A stretch of 8,001 bases of DNA from Salinisphaeraceae bacterium UBA4764 (GCA_002403445.1 DHHU01000058.1:4059-12059), one strand, 5' to 3'; numbered from the stretch's first letter, positions 1 to 6,259 are shown. Numbers and translations: made by a program. The notes: generated from the sequence alone by a model not told the origin.

Positions 1-675
1 CCGTTTCGTGGTGGGGAAACTGCCGGGCAAGAGCGTCTAGCGAACTATATCTGGGGGACGCGCGCTGTGACCCACTACGCCGAGACGCGCAATCAGATGC
101 TGGGCACCGATTTTTCGTCGAAATTATCGCCCTGGCTGGCGCGCGGCTGTCTTTCGCCCCGGCGTGTTTACTCGGAAATTCGCGCTTTCGAGCAACAATC
201 GGGTGCCACGCGGTCAACTTACGCCCTCATTTTCGAACTCTTGTGGCGCGATTTCTTTCATTGGACACTGGTCAAGCACGGCGCGCAGTTGTTCAGATTG
301 GGGGGATTGCTGGAACGCGATGACCGGCCCCAGGCCCGCCATGCCGACGTGATCCACGCCTGGCGTACAGGCCGTACCGGCAGTGATTTCGTGAACGCGA
401 ACATGATCCAACTCGCGCAAACGGGGTATATGTCGAATCGCGGACGTCAAAACGCAGCGAGTTATTTCGCCCGCGATCTCGGTCAGGACTGGCGTGTGGG
501 GGCTGCGTGGTTTGAGTCCATGCTGGTGGACTATGACGTGGCGAGCAACTGGGGAAACTGGGCCAATGTTGCCGGTGTGGGCACTGATAAACGCGACCGG
601 GGTTTTGACGTCGACGCCCAAGCCAAGCGCTATGATCCCGACGGTGCATTCGTCGCTTATTGGCTTGGCCAGTAA
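1..675 (+). CDS. Cryptochrome-DASH / deoxyribodipyrimidine photolyase, C-terminal part (5' partial)
   Basis: The reading frame is open from base 1, so the start lies upstream of the window; 224 codons remain before TAA at 673. This is the FAD-binding helical domain. FRGGE with the following RL..Y stretch begins the fragment (about 4-54). ETRNQMLG and SSKLSPWLARGCLSPR follow at about 82-162, LLWRDFF at 238-258, TGYMSNRGRQN at 421-453 and DYDVASNWGNW at 529-561. This order, especially the last two blocks, is characteristic of the DASH class rather than classical class I CPD photolyases. Family members bind FAD and an antenna folate and use blue light to repair cyclobutane dimers, mainly in single-stranded DNA, in the cytoplasm. 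The protein stops at AYWLGQ, soon after the conserved YDPDG block, so it lacks the extra C-terminal segment seen in some homologues; this is probably natural. An internal GTG at 67 is not the true start because homology continues upstream. It converges with the efflux gene, 28 bp apart. Confidence 0.93.
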   Translation, partial: PFRGGETAGQERLANYIWGTRAVTHYAETRNQMLGTDFSSKLSPWLARGCLSPRRVYSEIRAFEQQSGATRSTYALIFELLWRDFFHWTLVKHGAQLFRLGGLLERDDRPQARHADVIHAWRTGRTGSDFVNANMIQLAQTGYMSNRGRQNAASYFARDLGQDWRVGAAWFESMLVDYDVASNWGNWANVAGVGTDKRDRGFDVDAQAKRYDPDGAFVAYWLGQ

Positions 676-703
676 ATCCTGCGTATTGGAGATAGCCGGT
701 CGG

Positions 704-2221
704 TCATGGACTTTGAGACTGATGGGGACCGCTTGATGCGATGTGGCTGGGGTGTTGATGCGGCCAGCCGCCGCCGAGGTCGCGGAACAGGCGGGCCGTG
801 TCACGGTAGCGACGCGCGCGGGCGTTGGTATAAGCCAGTCGGGCGTTTTGATACTGGGCTGCAGCCGTATATTGGTCGATACTGTCTGCCGCGCCGTTGT
901 TGAGCTGATGTTTGACTGTTTTTAGATTGGTTTGCGCTGCGCTAAGCGCCATCTTTCGCTGGTGCAATGCGCGCGCGTCGGCTTGCAACGATTTCAGTCC
1001 GTTAGCAACCTGTTCGAATGCCTTGATTTCAGTGGCGCGATAGTCGGCAGCGGCGGCTTGATAACGCGCTTTTGCGGCTTTTGTCTGGGCGTGCAGGCGT
1101 CCGCCTTCGAACAGGGGGGCGGTAAGATTGATCCCAAGCTGATAGAGCACCGCCGCTGGATCGGCGAAATTACTCGGGTGCAGTGCCGTGCGCCCATAGC
1201 TGCCGGTGATCGAAAAGTTCGGCAGCATATTGGCGGTGGCAACGCCGACCTCGGCACTGGCCGCGTGCAGCGTACTGGCAGCGGCTCGTATATCGGGCCG
1301 GTTTTTCACCAGCTGTGACGGCGCGCTAACCGGCAGGGTGGCCGGCAGTTTCAGATTCGCGAGTCGGAAATCCGGATCATTGAACTGCCCGGGGGGTTTG
1401 CCCACAAGGGTAGCGAGGCGGTCGACCGTGACGGCTTTCTGACGTTTCAAGGGGGCGAGCGAGGCCCGTGTTTGGGCAAGCTCCGTGCGAATCGGAGTCG
1501 CGTCGGCTTTGATCGCGGCACCCTGTTGGATTTGATTTTGAATGTGCTGGAGCTTGTGCGCCAAGAGTTTGGCAATCTTGTGGGTGGTTTGGATTGAGGC
1601 ATTCAAGCCAGCCTCTGTGATCGCTGTGGCAACCACGTTGTCGACCAGGGTCATGTAGGTATTGGCCACACGAAACCGGCGCCTATCGAAGCGCGCTTTA
1701 CTGGCCTCGATGCGACGGCGTGTCTTGCCGAACAGATCCAGATCGTAACTCGCGCTGATCTGGCCCTGGTACAAGTTGAATACATTGACGAACTGTGGAC
1801 TGCTGATGCCAAACGAGGCGCCGCTGGCTCGGTTTCGAGACACACCCGCCGAGACGCCCACGTGCGGGCGACGCGCACTTTCGTGCACGTTGACGAGTTG
1901 CCGGGCCGCGACGATGCGAGCCTGACCGGCCGCCAGGTCGGGATTGCCCTTGAGAGCTCGGTTGATCAGATGGTTGAGTTTGTGTGAGCCAAAAACCCGA
2001 TACCAGTTCTTGCCGATCCGGCCGTTTTGCTTGAATTGCTGGCGCAGTGATGCCTTCACGTTCGAGGTGCCACTCGGCACGTTGTAGGCGTTGTTGGCTG
2101 GCGGTGTCGGCGGCGAGTACTGGGGCCCGACCGTGCAGCCGGCCACTAGGCCGCTGATAGCCAGATACACGGCCAGTTGAGTGGCCGGGCCGGCCAAACG
2201 AAAAATGTAACAACACTGCAT
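704..2221 (-). CDS. Outer-membrane efflux lipoprotein, OprM/NodT family (TolC-like)
   Basis: The 505-residue protein forms the outer-membrane channel of a tripartite RND-type or similar efflux system, carrying substrates across the outer membrane. An N-terminal hydrophobic segment ends in a lipobox, LVAGC, giving a lipidated Cys29. Two outer-membrane-efflux repeats follow. The first contains YDLDLFGKTRRR (residues 159-170). The second contains NRPDIRAA (307-314) and APLFEGGRL (368-376). The usual C-terminal LGGGW motif is at 482-486. A tail of about 19 residues rich in His, Ser and Pro follows it and is unusual. ATG at 2221 is the first possible start because an in-frame TGA sits immediately upstream; no clear Shine-Dalgarno is visible, so a later TTG cannot be excluded. 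No periplasmic adaptor or inner-membrane transporter lies in the window, so the partner pump may be encoded elsewhere. Family assignment is firm; the substrate is unknown. Confidence 0.94.
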   Translation of the reverse strand: MQCCYIFRLAGPATQLAVYLAISGLVAGCTVGPQYSPPTPPANNAYNVPSGTSNVKASLRQQFKQNGRIGKNWYRVFGSHKLNHLINRALKGNPDLAAGQARIVAARQLVNVHESARRPHVGVSAGVSRNRASGASFGISSPQFVNVFNLYQGQISASYDLDLFGKTRRRIEASKARFDRRRFRVANTYMTLVDNVVATAITEAGLNASIQTTHKIAKLLAHKLQHIQNQIQQGAAIKADATPIRTELAQTRASLAPLKRQKAVTVDRLATLVGKPPGQFNDPDFRLANLKLPATLPVSAPSQLVKNRPDIRAAASTLHAASAEVGVATANMLPNFSITGSYGRTALHPSNFADPAAVLYQLGINLTAPLFEGGRLHAQTKAAKARYQAAAADYRATEIKAFEQVANGLKSLQADARALHQRKMALSAAQTNLKTVKHQLNNGAADSIDQYTAAAQYQNARLAYTNARARRYRDTARLFRDLGGGWPHQHPSHIASSGPHQSQSP

Positions 2222-2292
2222 TCAGACAGGCTCGGGTCAGGCCGGTGGGCGAGTTGGAATCCGCTGACTAGAATTGGACACTGCGAGTCGCG

Positions 2293-2306
2293 ATGATAGT
2301 TGTCAA
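2293..2306 (-). promoter_or_regulatory. Possible promoter elements for the efflux lipoprotein gene
   Basis: Read on the minus strand, a perfect TTGACA (2306-2301) is followed almost at once by TATCAT (2298-2293), a five-of-six match to a -10 box. They are too close to be one promoter, so at most one of them is used. If TATCAT is the -10, the leader before the ATG would be about 65 nt, but the matching -35 is poor. TTGACA has no good -10 at 16-18 nt. An inverted repeat GCATC/GATGC (2312-2316 and 2326-2330) lies just upstream and could be an operator. All of this is motif reading only. Confidence 0.2.
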
Positions 2307-2374
2307 ATACAGCATCTGCAGAGCCGATGCACGTTGACCACGCCAACCGTGAGTCGGTAGCGTTCAAACGAAGC

Positions 2375-2383
2375 TGCTAGACT
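2375..2383 (+). promoter_or_regulatory. Possible extended -10 promoter for the Sel1/SH3 gene
   Basis: TGCTAGACT matches an extended -10 (TGn followed by TAnAcT-like), 27 nt before the ATG at 2411. No convincing -35 is found 16-18 nt upstream, which extended -10 promoters tolerate. No strong ribosome-binding site is visible between it and the start codon. The assignment rests on motif and position alone. Confidence 0.22.
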
Positions 2384-2410
2384 TTCATCACTAGAGCCAA
2401 AGACCCCTTC

Positions 2411-3484
2411 ATGGTGCTATCCCTCCGTTCCCCTCATTGGCGGCTTGCAGCGATCTTACTTGCGCCGTCCCTTATGCTAACCGCCGCCTCTTCGGCGGCT
2501 GTGGACAGCCAATCAACGGGGAATACGCCGTCAATGAAGCCCGCGGAAGCCCAGAAGCTCTTGGCACACATTCGACCGCGCGCCAAGAAAGGCCGGGCCA
2601 AGGCGCAATACAACCTGGGCGTCATGTACGCCAACGGTTACGGTGTCAAGCAGAATTGGACCAAGGCCCGTCATTGGTATAGGAAGGCAGCATCGCAACA
2701 TCAGGCCAAGGCTGAGCAGAACTTAGGCGTGATGTATAACCGGGGTCAAGGGGTGGCTACTGACCAGTCCAAGGCGGCGCACTGGTTTGGCCGCGCTGCT
2801 CGCGATGGCGATCCCGCGGCACAGAATAATCTGGCCGTGCTGTATGCACGGGGCGAGGGCGTGGCCAAGAACCTGAGTCAGGCCGCGATCTGGGCGGCGC
2901 GTGCCGCGCGGCGGGGCAACTCCGAGGCCAAGAACAATTTGCCGCATATTGCTAACAAATTGCCCAAACGTTACGTTGCAGTCAATGGCACTTCGGTGCG
3001 GAGTACACCGAATGACCAGACCCACGTCGAGTCGACTCTCGGCCGCGGCAAGCGTGTCGCTCGGCTGTCCATGCGAGGGCAATGGACGCGGGTTCTGTTA
3101 CTCGACAACCAGCGGCCGGGATGGGTCAAGAGCCAAGACTTGGCCAGCCAGAAGCCCAAGCCGCAAGTCGCGAAAACAGCGTCTGCACCGAGTACCAATC
3201 AGGCGACGGCCAAGCCCGCAAACCACACCAAGCCCAATGCGAATTCGCCGGGTACAAAGATCCACGACCGGAATCTTGGCCATGCAGTGAGTGGCGCGGC
3301 CGCCAAGCGCGTGGTCGGAGCTAACTCGGTCAACGTCCATAACAAGCCTGCGCGTAGTGCGTTGGTCGTGTTTCAGGTCAATGCGGGTAGGCATCTGACC
3401 GTGGAACGCGCCTGGAAAGGCTGGATGCTGGCCACATTTCCCGATGGCCGCAAAGGCTGGATTGCCGGTTTTCTGCTCAAGTAA
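2411..3484 (+). CDS. Exported Sel1-repeat protein with two SH3-like domains
   Basis: The 357-residue protein starts with a typical Sec signal peptide: basic residues at 6-11, a hydrophobic core, and an Ala/Ser-rich cleavage region near residue 30. Three Sel1-type (TPR-like) repeats of 36 residues follow, at 63-98, 99-134 and 135-170. Each carries the AxxNLxxxYxxGxGV..(D/N).xxAxxWxxxAA pattern, and a fragment of a fourth begins at 171. A first bacterial SH3-like domain spans about 188-244 (SVRSTP to GWVKSQDL). A Lys/Pro/Thr/Asn-rich linker covers about 245-298, and a second SH3-like domain about 299-356 (VNVHNKP to GWIAGFLL). Sel1 repeats mediate protein-protein contacts, and SH3b domains often bind peptidoglycan or peptides. 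A periplasmic scaffold or wall-associated role is therefore plausible, but no catalytic domain is visible and the function is unknown. The ATG is the only start codon after an in-frame TAG at 2378. It is divergent from the efflux lipoprotein gene across 189 bp. Confidence 0.9.
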   Translation: MVLSLRSPHWRLAAILLAPSLMLTAASSAAVDSQSTGNTPSMKPAEAQKLLAHIRPRAKKGRAKAQYNLGVMYANGYGVKQNWTKARHWYRKAASQHQAKAEQNLGVMYNRGQGVATDQSKAAHWFGRAARDGDPAAQNNLAVLYARGEGVAKNLSQAAIWAARAARRGNSEAKNNLPHIANKLPKRYVAVNGTSVRSTPNDQTHVESTLGRGKRVARLSMRGQWTRVLLLDNQRPGWVKSQDLASQKPKPQVAKTASAPSTNQATAKPANHTKPNANSPGTKIHDRNLGHAVSGAAAKRVVGANSVNVHNKPARSALVVFQVNAGRHLTVERAWKGWMLATFPDGRKGWIAGFLLK

Positions 3485-3485
3485 T

Positions 3486-3520
3486 GGCGGATGACGCGTA
3501 GGCACCGGCGTGTGTCCGCC
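3486..3520 (+). terminator. Bulged hairpin behind the Sel1/SH3 gene, possible terminator
   Basis: GGCGGATG (3486-3493) can pair with TGTCCGCC (3513-3520), including two G-U pairs. ACGC (3494-3497) then pairs with GCGT (3508-3511) across a single bulged G, leaving a 10-nt loop. The structure begins two bases after the stop codon and sits in the convergent gap before the dehydrogenase gene, where a bidirectional terminator would be expected. There is no U-tract on either strand, so classical intrinsic termination is doubtful. Confidence 0.38.
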
Positions 3521-3557
3521 AAATGAACGTCAGATCTCGTGAATCAATCCCAACGAT

Positions 3558-4259
3558 TCATTCCGTGATAGGCGGGGTGGGCCGGAGAAGTATCTCGTTA
3601 ACGTCAACACTTTCAGGCTGACTCAGCGCATATATGACGCTGTTGGCTACATCGGTATCGGTGAGCGCGTGCTCAGGCGGCTGATCAAAAAACGGCGTAT
3701 CGACCATACCCGGCTCGATCAGTGTGACCCGAACCCCCGTTCCGCGTAGCTCTTCCCGGACCCCGTATCCGATAGCCGAAACAGCCCATTTGGAGGCGCT
3801 GTACATGGAGCCAGGAATGGTTGCTCGGCCGGCGGCCGAGCCAGTGATGAGCAAATGACCGCGACTCGCCTTCAGCGCCGGGGCGCAGGCTTGGATCGTC
3901 AAACCCACGCCGTACACGTTGGTCAGCAACAGTGTCTTCCAAGACGCTGGATTGGCGCCACAAAAGCCACCTGGCGAGCCGCCCACACCGGCGTTGGCAA
4001 AGACGGCGTCGATGCCTCCGAACGCTGCTTCTGTTGCGGCAACGAATGCCGACAATGAATCCGGGTCGGTAACATCACAGGCGCTGGCCAGAGCCGTGGA
4101 TGGACCGCCGAGTTCTTCGGCAAGCTGCTGCACGGCATCGAGATGTCGTGCCCCTAATGCGACACGGTACCCACTGGCCACCGCGGCTTTGGCACTGGCC
4201 GCGCCAATACCCGTCGAGCCACCGGTAATCAACAGAACAGGGGCATCGGAGGCGGCCAT
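3558..4259 (-). CDS. Short-chain dehydrogenase/reductase (SDR family), classical type
   Basis: This 233-residue cytosolic oxidoreductase has the full classical SDR signature. The cofactor motif TGGSTGIG is at residues 12-19, the acidic CDV adenine-ring motif at 61-63 and NAG at 89-91. The catalytic tetrad is Asn114 (in LLTNVYG), Ser141 (ITGSAAG), Tyr153 and Lys157 (YSASK). The PG motif (IEPGMVDTPF) lies at 182-191. GARH at 36-39, just after the second beta strand, suggests NADP(H) preference, by inference. The C-terminal NEILLRPT resembles the YdfG-like group of broad-range dehydrogenases, but the substrate cannot be named. The ATG is 3 bp after the stop of the SlyD-like gene, with only a weak GAG upstream, so translational coupling within one operon is likely. 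It ends in a convergent arrangement with the Sel1 gene. Confidence 0.93.
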   Translation of the reverse strand: MAASDAPVLLITGGSTGIGAASAKAAVASGYRVALGARHLDAVQQLAEELGGPSTALASACDVTDPDSLSAFVAATEAAFGGIDAVFANAGVGGSPGGFCGANPASWKTLLLTNVYGVGLTIQACAPALKASRGHLLITGSAAGRATIPGSMYSASKWAVSAIGYGVREELRGTGVRVTLIEPGMVDTPFFDQPPEHALTDTDVANSVIYALSQPESVDVNEILLRPTPPITE

Positions 4260-4262
4260 GGA

Positions 4263-4748
4263 TTACTCGCTGTCGTTGGCGGCCGCTTCTTCGGCCACTT
4301 CGCCTTGTTCGAGTTCGTTGTGGGTGGCTTCACGCACGTCGGCCACCGTCACCATAAAGTTGAGGTTCTGGCCCGCAAGGACATGGTTGCCGTCGACCGT
4401 GACTTCCTGGTCGCCCACTTCCTTGACCGTGACAATCATGTTGCCGGCATCGGATTCGGCACGGAAACTCATCCCGGCTTCCAGGTTATCCACACCCTCG
4501 AAGGCGTCGCGGTTAACGTTTTGGACAAGGTCTTCGTTGTATTCGCCGTAGCCCTCTTCAGGTTTGACACTGGCTTCTACTTCGTCGCCAGGTTCGTGGC
4601 CGTCGAGTGCTTTTTCAAGGCCCGGAATCAGGTTGTTGTGGCCGTGCAGATAGGAAATCGGCTGACCGTCCGACTGATCCACGACTTCGCCGTCGTCGTC
4701 GCGCAGAACATAATGTATGGTAACGACGCTGTCTTGCTGTACTTCCAT
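4263..4748 (-). CDS. slyD: SlyD-type FKBP peptidyl-prolyl cis-trans isomerase without metal-binding tail
   Basis: The 161-residue cytosolic folding factor is a two-domain FKBP of the SlyD type. It catalyses cis-trans isomerisation at proline and binds unfolded chains through an inserted flap domain. The FKBP core holds VVTIHYVL (8-15), YLHGH (33-37), LIPGLEKAL (40-48) and GYGEY (66-70). The insert-in-flap chaperone domain lies at about 76-120, and the core resumes at NHVLAGQNLNF (121-131). The E. coli protein carries a His/Cys-rich nickel-binding tail after its REAT motif. Here only about 20 residues follow REAT, and they are Glu/Ala-rich and acidic without His clusters or Cys, so a role in hydrogenase nickel delivery is unlikely. 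A Shine-Dalgarno-like AAGAGA precedes the ATG. It lies 47 bp after osmC and 3 bp before the dehydrogenase. The family is secure; the symbol follows the closest E. coli homologue. Confidence 0.92.
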   Translation of the reverse strand: MEVQQDSVVTIHYVLRDDDGEVVDQSDGQPISYLHGHNNLIPGLEKALDGHEPGDEVEASVKPEEGYGEYNEDLVQNVNRDAFEGVDNLEAGMSFRAESDAGNMIVTVKEVGDQEVTVDGNHVLAGQNLNFMVTVADVREATHNELEQGEVAEEAAANDSE

Positions 4749-4795
4749 AATCTCTTAGTTTACTTGGGGGGTGAGGGTCGTTTTTTTGGGGCAGC

Positions 4796-5221
4796 TCAGG
4801 AGTCGAGCGTTGCCGATAAAGTGATGGTGGCGCCTTGCAACAAACGCGACACTGGACAGGCGCGCTTGGCTTCTTCGGCCAGGCGCTGGAATGTATCGGC
4901 GTCAATATTGGGCACCTTGCCGCGGGTTGTCAGCGCCACTGATTCGATGGTTGGCGTACCGCTGACGGAAAATTCGACGTCCGCATGGGTTTCGACTGAA
5001 TCAGGTGTAAAACCTTCACCGGCCAACATTGCCGAGAACTGCATTGAATAGCATCCGGCGTGGGCGGCGCCGATCAGTTCCTCGGGGTTGGTACCGGTGC
5101 CGTTCTCGAACCGGGTCTGGTACGAAAACTGGCCATCGAAAGCCCCGCTACCCAGGGCCATGTGGCCGTTGCCGGATTTGAGATCGCCCTGCCAGCGGGC
5201 ATCGGCAATACGAGTCGGCAT
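4796..5221 (-). CDS. osmC: OsmC, organic hydroperoxide peroxiredoxin
   Basis: The 141-residue protein matches E. coli OsmC (about 143 residues) in length and motifs. OsmC reduces organic hydroperoxides through a pair of cysteines. ARWQGDLKSG (8-17) is the typical start. RFENGTGTNPEELIGAAHAGC spans 37-57 and holds the conserved Arg37 and Glu48 and the peroxidatic Cys57. ACPVSRLLQ at 121-129 holds the resolving Cys122. The protein is cytosolic and acts as a dimer with each active site shared between subunits (family knowledge). The start is supported by GGAG seven bases before the ATG, and a perfect TATAAT lies 29 bases before it. E. coli osmC responds to osmotic and stationary-phase stress through RpoS; similar control is an inference here. 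It is the first gene of the likely osmC-slyD-SDR operon. Confidence 0.95.
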   Translation of the reverse strand: MPTRIADARWQGDLKSGNGHMALGSGAFDGQFSYQTRFENGTGTNPEELIGAAHAGCYSMQFSAMLAGEGFTPDSVETHADVEFSVSGTPTIESVALTTRGKVPNIDADTFQRLAEEAKRACPVSRLLQGATITLSATLDS

Positions 5222-5228
5222 ATGGAGT

Positions 5229-5232
5229 CTCC
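5229..5232 (-). promoter_or_regulatory. Ribosome-binding site of osmC
   Basis: GGAG on the minus strand lies seven bases before the ATG at 5221 and fixes that start. It is the first half of a GGAG-A-CTCC palindrome, whose loop is too tight to fold by itself. Confidence 0.65.
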
Positions 5233-5250
5233 AAAATTACTACGGGCCAA

Positions 5251-5256
5251 ATTATA
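5251..5256 (-). promoter_or_regulatory. -10 box of the osmC operon promoter
   Basis: The minus strand carries an exact TATAAT 29 bases before the osmC start, predicting a leader of about 22 nt with the GGAG inside it. No good TTGACA-like element lies 16-18 nt upstream (the sequence there is CAGCAG-like). That would fit a regulated or RpoS-type promoter, as known for E. coli osmC, but RpoS control is only inferred. Confidence 0.5.
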
Positions 5257-5380
5257 CGCTATGTGAGTGGGGTCTGCTGCTCATCCGCTGAGCGTGGGGT
5301 GGGCTGTCCGCTTGACGGCGCGCGTGATTCAATAAGCCAGCATGACGCTTCCCGAACACTTACTGGAGAAAAAGTCCGTG

Positions 5381-5398
5381 ATGATTGTTGACCGATGA
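5381..5398 (+). CDS. Possible five-codon leader peptide coupled to the exporter start
   Basis: The frame encodes MIVDR (or a GTG codon more, from 5378). GGAG at 5365-5368 is spaced 9 nt from the GTG and 12 nt from the ATG. Its TGA overlaps the ATG of the TauE/SafE gene in an ATGA arrangement. The exporter start itself has no Shine-Dalgarno at the right distance, so ribosomes loading at this GGAG could reinitiate on the exporter. Alternatively the GGAG simply serves the exporter at an unusually long distance. Nothing shows that the peptide itself matters. Confidence 0.3.
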   Translation: MIVDR

Positions 5399-6225
5399 TT
5401 AGCGCACTCGGGCTTTTGGTAGGTCTGGCATTGGGGCTGACCGGCGGTGGCGGCTCGGTCATTGCGGTCCCTTTGCTGGTGTATGTCGTCGGAGTGCCGG
5501 TTCACGCCGCAATTGCCATATCGCTTGCCACTGTGGCCGTGACATCGCTTTTTGGCGTTGGCGAAGGCTTGGGCCGGGATGTTGTCGATGTTCGCGCGGG
5601 CCTGGTTGTGGCTGCGGCCGGCGTTGTAACGGCGCCGCTCGGGGTTTATGCCGGCAAGTTCGTGGCGGATGCCTGGTTGCTTGGCGCGTTTTCGGTATTG
5701 ACGCTGTTGGTGGCTCTGCAAATGGGCCGGACTGCGTTGCGGACCCCCGATCACACCCGCGCCGTACGCGGCGCGCTAAGCGCCGAGTCCGATTCGGCTC
5801 CCCTTTCTGACGAGACAGGCACTGCGGATCGGTCCGTGTCACCGCCCATCAGGATGGCAGTTCTGATCGCGATCGGTGCCGGTGTGGGGCTGGTGTCGGG
5901 CTTTTTTGGCGTCGGCGGCGGTTTTTTGATTGTCCCCAGTCTTGTGCGCTTTGCACGGCTCGGGATGCACCGCGCCGTAGGCACCTCGCTACTCGTGATT
6001 GGCTGTACCGGCTTGTCCGGCCTTGGGACAAGTATCGTGGCGGGCCAAGCAATCGATTTCAGCGTATTGTCGCTGTTTCTCGGCGGTGGCATTATCGGCA
6101 TGTGGGTGGGGCGCCAGATGGCGCGCCGATTGGCGGGAGCCACGTTGCAGCTGTTGTTTGCAATCGCGCTGGTGGCCATGGCCGCAGCCATCTTGGTTGC
6201 CCACGTCCATGGCGCGCTGGCCTGA
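5395..6225 (+). CDS. TauE/SafE-family membrane exporter (putative sulfite/organosulfur anion exporter)
   Basis: The 276-residue, highly hydrophobic inner-membrane protein has the two-fold repeat of the TauE/SafE (DUF81) family. The first half opens with GLALGLTGGGGSVIAVPLL (10-28) and VHAAIAISLATVAVT (36-50). The second half repeats this as GLVSGFFGVGGGFLIVPSL (165-183) and HRAVGTSLLVIG (192-203). About eight membrane segments are expected. A polar central loop (about 117-152) separates the halves. Characterised members export sulfite, sulfoacetate or related anions; the substrate here is unknown, and no sulfur-metabolism gene is adjacent. An in-frame TGA at 5389 fixes ATG 5395 as the first start codon. 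It is divergent from osmC across 173 bp and may run on into maeA, 75 bp downstream. Confidence 0.92.
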   Translation: MISALGLLVGLALGLTGGGGSVIAVPLLVYVVGVPVHAAIAISLATVAVTSLFGVGEGLGRDVVDVRAGLVVAAAGVVTAPLGVYAGKFVADAWLLGAFSVLTLLVALQMGRTALRTPDHTRAVRGALSAESDSAPLSDETGTADRSVSPPIRMAVLIAIGAGVGLVSGFFGVGGGFLIVPSLVRFARLGMHRAVGTSLLVIGCTGLSGLGTSIVAGQAIDFSVLSLFLGGGIIGMWVGRQMARRLAGATLQLLFAIALVAMAAAILVAHVHGALA

Positions 6226-6259
6226 TCGGAGGCGGTTTTGCAAATTGATCGCCGGATCA
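6223..6259 (+). other. Possible interrupted hairpin between the exporter gene and maeA
   Basis: TGATC (6223-6227, starting at the exporter stop codon) can pair with GATCA (6255-6259). GGCGGTT (6231-6237) can pair with GATCGCC (6247-6253) with two G-U pairs, around a 9-nt loop. No U-tract follows, so it may be an attenuating or mRNA-end structure rather than an intrinsic terminator, or chance. Confidence 0.22.

Noticed and set aside
214..804. A 196-codon minus-strand frame across the cryptochrome gene
   Set aside because: It is antisense to a gene with clear family motifs, its translation shows no recognisable domain, and it runs across the convergent gap into the efflux gene.
2312..2330. GCATC/GATGC inverted repeat in the divergent region as a defined operator
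   Set aside because: Arms of only 5 bp with a 9-nt spacer are expected by chance; it is mentioned only as a possible element under the promoter entry.
3540..3560. TGAATC/GATTCA inverted repeat at the end of the dehydrogenase gene as a terminator
   Set aside because: The stem is six AT-rich pairs, overlaps the stop codon, and lacks a U-tract; the neighbouring hairpin at 3486-3520 is much stronger.
4765..4787. Homopolymer runs (A7 and C6 on the minus strand) in the osmC-slyD spacer, considered as a slippage switch or terminator tract
   Set aside because: They are outside both coding frames, and no stem precedes the A-run or a U-run, so neither phase variation nor termination is supported.
4305..5051. 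A 248-codon plus-strand frame spanning slyD and osmC
   Set aside because: It is antisense to two well-recognised genes and crosses their spacer, with no motif of its own.
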